Below are positions 32,889 to 44,013 of a DNA stretch of 64,000 bases, in pieces. Numbering within the stretch: position 1 is the stretch's first letter; every line of letters begins with the position of its first letter. The notes under the pieces are model-generated. The model saw nothing but the letters and a program-made list of their open reading frames with translations, had not been told where the DNA came from and made no database searches. The stretch covers positions 3,968,001 to 4,032,000 of the forward strand of contig NC_053183.1 in assembly GCF_905163445.1 (NCBI RefSeq), written 5' to 3'. A program made the translations under genes and the position numbers. This DNA comes from Pararge aegeria. Lineage: Eukaryota > Arthropoda > Insecta > Lepidoptera > Nymphalidae.

Positions 32889-33241
32889 CAGGGTTATAAA
32901 AAAATACTAGAAAGCTTTTGACCCGTAGTTGTTTACATTAAAACTAACAACATTTGGTCTACGACTTTTTTTTAAAATCGATAGTTTGTGAAATATTCAA
33001 TTTATTTTAATTTAATTAATTTTATATAGATACTCTACTTGTTACTACTCTGTAACGTAACATCGGCAACAGGGACACGTATTTGGTGTCACAGTGTAAT
33101 GTCACTTTACAGAAAAAACAGGTTTTTTTTGTATGAAATAAATTAATACTAAATTTTGAAAAGTCGTAGAACAAAAGTTGTTAGTCTTAATGATAGGATT
33201 AACAAGGCCGAAGGCTTTCTAGTATTTTTTTATAACCCTGT
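32889..33241. mobile_element. MITE-G with long inverted ends
   Basis: The left end ACAGGGTTATAAAAAAATAC, then TAGAAAGC, is exactly inverted at the right end, and the match continues with gaps for about 80 bp (AACTAACAAC, TCTACGACTTTT). Length 353 bp. No clear target duplication and no ORF. It lies in the 3' flank of the kynurenine aminotransferase gene. Confidence 0.75.
33001..33006 (-). terminator. Possible kynurenine aminotransferase poly(A) signal inside a MITE
   Basis: Reading the minus strand downstream of the stop at 33324, the first AATAAA I find is at 33001-33006, 318 nt away and within the MITE at 32889-33241. No AATAAA occurs between. Variant signals such as ATTAAA or TATAAA also lie in the element, so the true cleavage site is unknown. 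Confidence 0.3.
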
Positions 33242-33323
33242 ATATTATATATTTTGTACACGTATAGTGATGTATTGTATTAATTGGCAGTGAGTTAGAT
33301 TTTAACTAACAATGTTATCCAAC

Positions 33324-36300
33324 CTAGTTTTTCTTAGCGTTCCATTCCTTAAGAAGTTTCTCTGTCAGCTGAAGGTTTTCGTCTTTCTGGAAAATTAAAA
33401 TTATAAATTGTATTTCAAAATATGTGAAAGATTATAAATACATTGAATTTTTTTTCGAATCAAATTTCACGAATGTATATGTAATATTTCTCGCAACGGT
33501 GTTAGTAGCCCAGTGGATAGGAACTCGACTTCACTTTCGAGGGCGCCGAGTTCGAATCGCAGCACGCATTTCCAACTTTCCAAGTTATGTGGGTTTTAAA
33601 AAATCAAATACTTTACTATTAGTTGCTTCAACGGTGAAGGAAAACATCGTGAAGAAACCTACATGCCTGAGAGTTCTACATAACGTTCCCAAAGGTGTGT
33701 GGAGTCCAACAATCAAAATTCTTTTCGAAATAACAAGCCAGCGATTTCCACACAACTATATAAATTCCAGGGTATTTTTATGTGCTAGCGAGGGCTTTTT
33801 TTTAAATTTACAATTACAAAACACATGTCGTGCTATCTCTTTCGCACAATATAGGCACGTTTGTATATTGTACGAAAGAGATAGCACGACGAGAAAGAAC
33901 GATATTGGCCGCCTTTTATATTATGGCATTATATTTTATTATTATTATATATTATTAGGCCTTTACTTTAACCCGTGTCCTGTAGTGGGCCGGTAATAGG
34001 TTAATATGATGATGCATAGAACCTTACCTTTATAAAACAAAACCTCGCGTAGTTTTCACCCAAGTTCTTATGCCCCCCAGAGTAAAAAGCAGTGGGCGGT
34101 ATAGTGAGTATTCCAGCCTCCTTGGCGAACTTTTTCGTGAAGCGATAGTCTTTGTACTTATCAGACTCCTGTTTTAGATCGATCTTGTACTCTGGAAGAA
34201 AAGTATTTATATAATAATGCAGCGAAATGAATTTTCCACCTTTGGGCACAGATCTATTGTCTGTCTAAGTCTTATAGGTGCGCTACACTCAACAAACGCT
34301 AGCAGGTAGGCATAGGTAAAGAAAAATTCGAATATTATATTTGGTCATGATATCTGAGCTGATAATAAAAATGTAACGGTTCAAATGTTTTGGAGGGCAC
34401 TCTATAACCGATATTGAACCCATAACTGTAATTTGTTTCGTTTGTGTCTGTCTGTCTGTCTGCAATGGCGTGCACTTCATACATGCACGAAAACACGGCT
34501 TACCCTAAAATTTACATATAACTCGTATGTGAGGAGGATTTTTTCCGTTTTATGCAATTTTCCTGCTGTATGTTAATATGGTAAGGAACCCAGTGCACGC
34601 CACTGTCTGTCTGTCTAACTGATTATTCTGGATAATCTGGAGGTCACACACTTTACCATTTTTTTATTTCATGGTCCGATCCGACAGATGACTGTTACCT
34701 TGGTAACAGAATTGTTTTGGCCTACCAAAGGGCAGCCCCTTCGAATGCCAGCATCTTGGGTATTATTGGTTTTGACGACCTCCCTGGTGATCGCTGAGGT
34801 TTCAAGTGGGAAGTCCCGTGTTCGATTCCCAGCAGGGCAATATGGGAGTTTGTAATTTCTGAATTTTCTCTGATCTTGTCTGGTGGGAGGCTTCAAGTTA
34901 CCACCATACCGACAAAGTTGTGCCGATGTGGCGTGGAAACCGATGGGGGTTAAATACAACGTGTAATTGAAAACCGAAATAATACTTCACAGGCTTTAGA
35001 GGTACATTATTTACTGTCTCTGAGAATTATCTGTGAAAACGAAACGCTAATCGTTTTTGAGTAAACCAATGCCATTGTTTATACTGAAAGAACTCAGATA
35101 ACATCACATGCAAAATTAAAATCTAGTGACACTTGTCACCCTGTTCTGTACGCGTCACGTAGCGTAGGTACTATGCGTGTGTCGGTCTTTCATCTTCAAT
35201 AGGGTTGTCATAAGTGAACACTTGGAATGTTTTGAATTAGGTACTATGGAAAAATAATTATGCTTCTTTTGATTTAATATTTTACAAGGTGATTCTTTAT
35301 GAAATATACGTCTCAATTATTCAATATTATTTGGTCATTCGGTTACACGCTGTATAACTGCTAAACTCCCTAACAGGTTAGCCCTCTCAGACTACATCAT
35401 GTGAGATTGCAGTCAAGGGAAAACTTGTGTTTAAAAAAAAATCCGTATTAAAAATTCTAAAAAATATTTTAAGTATGCCTACTATATAAGCACTTTTGAA
35501 ACGTCAAGTATGTTTGTTTGTAGTGACTCTACCACCGGTTCGGAAAGCGGATTCTACCGAGAAGAGCCGGCAAGAAACTCAGTAGTTGCTCCTTTCCAAC
35601 ATCAACATTTACAATCATTTTTCTATCTCTCATCTGACAGCGAAGCTGGCTGCTTCCAATCTACCTTGTCCTAGTAACTTCATAACCTAGTTAACTCGCT
35701 GTATTTACAATTTTTTTCGGAATCAGTAGGTCCAGAATTACCTTAGGAATTATGTTGTATAATCAAATTATAAATCACTCTAAATAGATTCTTACCAAGT
35801 TTAGTCCAATCGGCCATCACGAAGTATCCTCCATCTGGTATGGTGGGGTTGAATCCGTTCTCCCTTAACACTTTCACGAGATAGTCTCTCTTAGAAATCA
35901 ACTCTTCGGCCAGTGAGAAGAAGTAACATTCTGGAGAATTGTACCGGGCCAGTTCGAACTCGAACGAACGTGCTACTGCTTCCTAAAAAGATTTTTAGTT
36001 ACTAGCTTTTTGTATACTAGCTGACCCGCGCTACTTTGTCTGCACCAAATCGTTTTTTAACGGTTTTGATATCTTAAGGTAGGGTACATTGCCGAAGATC
36101 TGTTTGGTGTGGAGTATAAGGATTGAAGAAATTATTAATTACACCATACAGATTCTCCTGCTTTTCGCGGAATGTAGCAAATTAAGCTTAATTTTCATAA
36201 TACCTCCTCAATTTAACGTCAATTTCAATATGGCAATTATTTATGTGCCACAACAAAACACATCTATTAAAAATGACTATTATTAGACACTTTCTCTTTA

Positions 36301-39300
36301 TTTTCTTCCTACCCGCTCTTTAGGGTTCGCAAATTTATGATCAAAATGTCGAGCTCCGACTACCGTCCCGCGCGCGCACGTTCTTTCGTGAGAACATAAA
36401 GCAATGGCCGTATAAGTTACAAAAAGTGTATAAATTTATATTGTTTCGTATAACGCCTCATTGAATATTGTGGTGGTGAAGTTACTGTGTTTAAGTAAAA
36501 ATAAGTGGCACCCGGGATTCGCGAAGGGGTACCGTGAGTTGATTCCTTTTAATCCAGATTTGTCCTTCACGTGTTTTCCTAATTTTTATACATCTTTCTT
36601 TTTTACTTTCTTTAAAATATTAATGCTCTGGCTCTGCCCGTTTTTTGATTGACAAAATATAACAAGCGGTTATTTTGTCTTAATCATTGTTATGATCACA
36701 ACATAGTACTATTGTCGTAACCCAATGGAAATGTATGCGCTAATATAATGACTGCCTTTCAATTATTTTTTAATAATACCGAATTATTCGTTGGCAGGCA
36801 AAAAAACAGTAAAAATATTCTTATCATAATAATTTCAACACAACTTCAAAGATACACCCGAAATATACTCCCCTGTAGTACTTGGTTAGCTTAAAGCAAA
36901 GTATCACTTTTTTTTTTTATTTGAAAGACTGCCGGGTGCACTTTCTAGGGCAGGAGAATTTCGCGTGCAATAATGATAGTTTTTTGCCCGAATTAACGTG
37001 CAAAAACTCCGTCATTTATCTGCTCACGTCAGACTTTTTGTAGGTTCGATAATCAGAGCGATAGTTTAGTGGACTTGTTTTTGACCGATTATATGAAGAA
37101 CGTATGCATTTTAATGTCGCAATCAACGTTTAATTTGTTTTTTCAATATAATATCGGGTCACCGGGCGCCCAGTGGCGTGCACAAATTCAAATTCGAAAT
37201 TCATTTATTTCAAGTAGTCCTAGTTTATAAGCGCTTTTGAAACGTCAAGTCAGTCTGTTTGTAGTGACTCTACCACAGGGTATGCAGATGATACAAAATG
37301 AAGAAAATCTCCAATACGAGTTATAAAAACTTAAGGATAGGCTTTTTATAACTCTTACAACGCCCAAGTTTTTTATAACTAAGACTGGAGGTTTTCTCCA
37401 TTTTATATCATCTGCATACTCTGTGCATACCCTATGTACGCCACTGCGGACGCCGGACGTCGGCGGCGCCCCTAAAACTTGCAACTCACCTGTATGGGCG
37501 TGCAGCAAGTATACACGCAGTTCTGGTGAACCACTTGCAGGTTCTTCATGAGGTTAGCTGGACCATAAGCCCAGCCAGTTTTCCAGCCGGTCACAGAGAA
37601 TGTTTTGCCTGCTGAGCCGATTGTGATGGTCCTCTCCCACATACCCGGTAACGTTGCTGGTGAGGACATAGAACTAAATAAATAATCAAAATCGATAATT
37701 TTGTGTGTAAAGGCGACAGAAAATCGTTTATATGGTATTAAACATATTGATTTAAAAAAAAAAAAATGAAACGGTCACATTAGGAACTATTGGATAACTA
37801 TTTGTAGTTATTTTTAGTTGTATTTCATTTGGCTTAATTTAGCCAGAAAGCGAGCATAAAAACTCATATATTTTGTAACAAATTCCCAAACGCGTCCTTG
37901 GATGAATGAGTGAATGTATACATTCATACAATCATAAATAAGGTAGAAGGTACAATTAGGCGGCCTTATCGCTAAAAAGCGATCTCTTCCTGGCAACCAA
38001 AGGCATACAAGAAAATTATTATTAAATTGTTTATTATTATTATTGTTGTGGATTTATTTAGTTAGTTTTTTTTTTTTTAAACTAAGCTTAAAATGTGGTC
38101 AGTAGATGGCTACGTATTTCCGTGGTGTTACCTGGTACAAGGTGCCAACTGAAAATCAGCGCTGTATGCTCCCACTGGCGCATGCAGCACAATGCTGAGC
38201 TGGCACCTTTTTTCTAGGTTGTGCCACACATAACATATGTGGTGTTGTGAATATTGTAATGTGTGGCGCAATGTAAAAAATAAATGTTTCTTTCTTTCTT
38301 TCTTTCTTTCTTTCTTTCAAAATGTTATAGGTAATTTGTAGGTGGTACAACATATATATATATATGATCTAACTAAATACACATTAGTCCTTAGTCTAAT
38401 ACCATGAAAAAAATTATGTTTTGTTTTAATTATGAAACAGTGCGCTGGGCTTCCCAGCCACAGCAATGTTAGTTGAAGATTGGGATCAGATTTTGATTGT
38501 TAGGCATTTTTTGGTAACTTTTTAATTTTTATTTGGGTAATGGGTATACAGTAATGTAGATAGTGCTAAAAAATCAATTAATTAATTAATATACCAGAAA
38601 TGGACGAATTTATTTTAATAACTAGAAAAAAAAAAAAAATAATAAACTACGTAGTGTTTGTATACTCTTTACATTGATCAAAAACAAAAGACTCAGAGCC
38701 TATAACAGTAACCTATAATTTTCTATGCAGAAGTGCATAAAAAATGGGTTATAGTAAGACTTGAAATGCATGAGAAGTGAATAAGATTATTTATTTCTGC
38801 TACCATATTTTAAACTCCTTTTTTATTCTTTATTTATTCGGGACTTCACCCATCGTTGCCTTTACTAAAATAAATACTTCCTTCTTCTCTTATTTTAACT
38901 TAAAATCTAATAGCATTCTGGCTACCTCAGAATAAGGTGCCGCCAGGATAATTTGCCGAATCCCCACATCATACCTAAACTCCTTTTGAAAGACGCTATA
39001 CGCTAAAGTGATAAGCAAAATTCTCACCTATCCTTATATGCTTGTGCGGCTTGTAAACCATCCATTCGTACACCTCGTCAGAAATGCACAGCACATTGTG
39101 CTTCTTGCACAGATCGGCTAAAGTTTGCAGTTCCTGTGCTGTGAACACTTTTCCCACTGGGTTATGTGGCGTATTCAATATGAGCATCTTGGTACGAGTG
39201 CTGAACAGGGAAGCTAGCTCTTTGTCATCGAGCACCCAGTCCGCTGAGGTCATTTCTCCTTCACTGGGCTTCTGCGAAAACATATTCAGGATATGAAATA

Positions 39301-42300
39301 TAACGAGCGCTTTAGCAACTTTTAAATCTATATACGTAACCACTTCAAGAAGTAGGTAAAAGACCGAAACGCGCATAGTACTTTTGCTACATGAGTTCCA
39401 AAATCCACGGTCCTGGGCCCCTTGTGTCCAGCGACTCGTTTAAAGTCATCTGTCCACCTCGTATGGGGCCGACCAACGCTGCGTTTACCTGTGCGGGGTC
39501 GCAATTCTAGCACCTTGGAACCTCACCTCATCCATCGGTTCTCCGAGCTATATGGCCCGCCCATTTCCACTTCAGCTTTGCGACTCGCTGAGCTATGTCA
39601 GTAGCTCTGGTTCTTCTAAAGTTCTACGGATCTCCCCATACCTGATTCAATCACGCTGCAAGTGGCATTTACTCAACATTTTAGATGTTACTACTTGCTT
39701 ATTGTGTAGTATTTACAGAACAAGCTACGACTTTTGTCTCGGCATCTTTTCGATCGAAACATCGTCGTGAAACTTTAAAAAAACATCCGTGCTTTGCCAC
39801 CGCGGTTAATTGCTTTTGACTTTTTAATAATACTAATTACTTGATAAGATAAAAATAGTATTTGCATGTTTGTGACGTAATATAATTTCCCGGTGTTCGT
39901 TACGCTGGATATACTACACTATACAAATTTGCATTGTACGAACTCATGCCAACGTAAGCGCACAAAAATATTTCTGTTACGACATCACACTGCATATGAC
40001 AAATCTTTGAATTTATTTGCCTTTATTTACTAAAACACGCATGTTTACCACCTATAAACCTTCCCCTTGAATAACTCTAGCTATTGCTGAAAGCTGCATT
40101 AAAATCCATAGCTTAGTTTAGAAAATCTAAGCGTACAAACAGCGAAAGTGTGAGACTGTGTTCTACTGAAAAAAGAAAAGACGATGGTGAAATTTTAAAC
40201 GAATACTAGCGGACCCTAGCGCCATCTGTCGGGCGGATTTGTGAATCTAAACCATCCAGGGTGCCACCCAAACGCATACCAAAAAATTCATTCAAATCGG
40301 TCCAGCCGTTTAGGAGGAGTTCAGTGACATCGTGTGTATGCCACTGAACTTTTCCTAAACTCCACACAAGAAATATTTTATAAAGATATAAACCTGAAGA
40401 GTTTATTTGTTCGTTTGTTTAGTTAAAGGCAATGATCTAGGGAACTACTAGTCCGATTTGATAAATTCCTTCAGTGCTGGATAGTCCATTTATCGAGGAA
40501 GGCTATGGGCTATATATTATCACGCCAAGACCAATATGAGCATAGCGCCAATGAAGAATGTTTAAAAATCGGTGGTTTTTTTTCTCTTTTGACGCCTTCC
40601 GCTGCGTTCGCTGCGTAAAGTTTCGATAAAGACATGTGTGATAAAGTTGTTCCCCTTTAAAAGTTCTAAAAAAAGTCCGTGACAGCATATGTCTATCTTT
40701 TAAGGTTGACTTAAACTCGGAAGAAGTAGTTAATGTTTACTAAGTCTGTATCACAGTTGTTATAAAGACGAATAAATACAAAAAACTTTGTATCGGATTT
40801 ATTTTCTTGGTTTGTTAGTTACCTCAGAACTCAAGCATTTATAAAATGATTTGGAAAATTTCTGTAGTAATTCGATTCAAATCGGTTAGAAATTGTGCGG
40901 ATATAGATTTAATAGTTCTTTAAAGATTCTACTCCACATTTAGCCGAGTAGCATTTTTCACATAAAAAATTTGCCCTCTGATCTTCATACCCGATTTAAA
41001 TAAGAAGACGAAGATTAGAACATTATTATAAGTACAGTTATGAGAGGTTAGTGATATTGGAAAATAAGGTTATCGTACACGCGACTATATAATAAAGAAA
41101 ATAATAATCGGTACTAAAGTGTTTTACAATAATCATTACGGTCTGAACACACTTCAGCTTCCCCGAATACTAAAATAACAAAAGTATTATACTTATTACT
41201 TTTAAGTGTTATTGTGTAATCTGTGGTTTAAAGCATGCTTTAAGAGGGGGTATAAAGCAAACTCGCTATTTTTAGATTTTATTTTTACAGTAGTTCATCA
41301 AGTTTGATTTACCCAAAAAAAAACATAAAAAAACAACATCATATTTCCAAGGGCCCTAATTGAGCGAAAACATAAAAATATGATATTTTCTCGATAGAAA
41401 AAATTACGTAATCTCACTCTAATTTTTAAATATTATTAATTTTTTTTCAATCTGTTGCATAGTTTAAGCCGCACGGATATCTACCTTATTCTTAGTCGTA
41501 AACTCCCTTCCCAGTACCGCGCGACTACACATTTATTAATTTAACATTATCTTCTAAAAATTGAAAAAATTGAAACTGATGCAAATAAATAGGTGAAATA
41601 AAATAAGTTTGGAAATAATATATATGCGCATGAATACTCACTGGCTTCAAGGCAATGAACTTAGGAACTCCACCCGCTGACTTTATCATGAACTCATAGC
41701 AATCAAAAAAGGGCTCAATGACTATCACCTCGTCGCCTTCATCCACATGCCCTGGAACCAGATTTCTTAGTTAAATGAAACAGTTGATTTCAATTTCTGT
41801 TAGAAGGTTCCGGATAACATATGTTGCTATAAACCTAATGAGAGCGTTTAGAGGAACAAGAGAGAGCATATATAAATATATACTATCAACTTTTCTATGT
41901 CATCGCAATCAGCAATGAGAAGATACCTTATAGACGACCGAATCCAGCGAAAAACATCTTGTCACTTCGTACTACGTCACAAATAAGGTTAAACGGTATT
42001 TTACGTCGGAAAAAACTTCATTCGTTGTACAAAAGTTCAGGTTCCTTTATATAAAATATCCCTTCCACGTACCAGCTTTAAATCTTAATTGCTTCGTGTT
42101 GATGGGGAATTTTCTAGATTCTTATTTTAAGATTTTTTGAACAGTCTAATGGTTTGTTGTTGACAAGAGAAACATTGCCATTTTGTGAATTGTCCATGAA
42201 AAAAAGCAAGCGAGACGAAAAAGTGGCTCTTGCCTCTAGATCCATCAATTGGATTGTAGAATACTCACCAAGGATAGCAGAAAATAAAGCTTCATAAGCT

Positions 42301-43978
42301 CCACTGGTTACTAATATTTCATTAATTGGATCCAACTCCCTTCCTATCAAAGGTGAGTAGAGTTTGGCAAGATTTTGTACAAGTCGAGGATGCCCCTGAA
42401 ATTAAAAATATATAGCTTCGAAGTCTACATTACTGTTGAACTATAGCAAATCAAACCGCTTGGAAGGATAAATCTATATAAATATAATTATCTAATATTA
42501 TATTTTAATCTCATCCTACTAATATTATAAATAGTAAGTAAGTGTGGATGTTTGTTATTCAATTACGCGAAAACGGCTAAACGGATTTGGATGAAATTTG
42601 GCATGCATGTAGCCTTTGGTATGGAAAATAACTAAGGCTGCCTTCTTTCCCGATTCCTTAAGAAGTTCCCAAAGGAAAATTTTAAATTGTTTACGAGTTA
42701 AGCCGTTGGCAGACAGTTTTGAAATTTGGTATGCATGTCACCTATGCTTTGGAAAAGGCAATGTACTTTTTATACCGATTTCTCAAATAGTTACCGTGGC
42801 AAGATTAAAAATTGTTAACGAGCGAAGCTTTAGACCCAATTCTGAAGTCCACGCAGACGAAGTCGCGGGCAGAAGCTAGTATTATATAATAGAAATATAT
42901 TGGATTTATGAAATAAGTAGTAGTTACCCACTAATTAATCTGCATTAGTTTCAATTTTGCTAGCCCTGTGAACAAGAAAAACAAACCACAAGAACCATTT
43001 TTCCAGGATAACAAGAAGCCCAGAGATTAGTACATACTACATATGTACTAATCCAGACTTCACACTATCTATTGTGACATTCTGCTTGTGATTGAGTAAC
43101 AAACATCCACTTAAGCTTTCACATTACAAAAGTTATACTGAGACATACTTACAAATCCTCTAGTATATTGGTTGAGTAGTGGATTCTCGCCCGTCGTAAC
43201 GTTGGCAAGAGCTTTGGTGACATGTTCAGGCGCATGATAGTCAGGAAAACCTTGACCCAGGTTCACAGCAGGCTTGTACTCAGCGGCCAGCTGAATGTAT
43301 TCAACCCTACACACATGGTCATCATCATTCATCATCAGAGAAGGGATTAAGGCCTTAGTCCACCACACTGACCCAGTGTGGATTGGTGGACTTCAAATAT
43401 CTTTGAGAACATTATGTAGAACTCGCAGGTATGCAGGTTTCCTCACTCTGTTTTCCTTCACCGTCAAAGCAAGTGATATTTTTTTATTACTTAAAACGCA
43501 CATAACTTACAAAAGTTAAGTGCGTGCTGGGATTCAACTGGGCCCCCGAAAGTGAGCTCCTACCCACTGCCTTGTCACCGCTTTAAACATGGTGCATCAA
43601 TAAAATTTATATTAAGGGCAAGGGCAAGGGACAAATATTATTAATTACTAATTGTGGTAAAACTGATCACATAACACACACAGGTATTATGATTTGGAAA
43701 ATGTTAATACTTTTCTTTCTTCTTGGTTTTATACTTCTCCTTAAGGAAAGAAGGAGTTTCTGGAATAACTAATACATAGTTAAAAAATCAAAGTTTTGCT
43801 TTAAAAAATTATATCGCTATTATCTACTGAACATTCAAAAATCTAATGTGGCACTATCTTACAATAATAACTACTAAAAACTGAAAATTATTATCTGACT
43901 AACATACTTTTCCATTACTACTTAAACAAAAATGAATTTTCATCTTCTTTCCATAATGAAGTTTACTTTCTTTTATAA

Positions 43979-44013
<35 letters not shown>

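Noticed and set aside
33424..33996. 190-codon plus-strand open frame
   Set aside because: It reads straight through SINE-A and its insertion, antisense to kynurenine aminotransferase intron 8, and shows no protein family motif.
38287..38318. Possible CRISPR-like or satellite array at (TTTC)n
   Set aside because: Plain tetranucleotide microsatellite forming the tail of retroposon D. No spacer structure occurs anywhere in the window.
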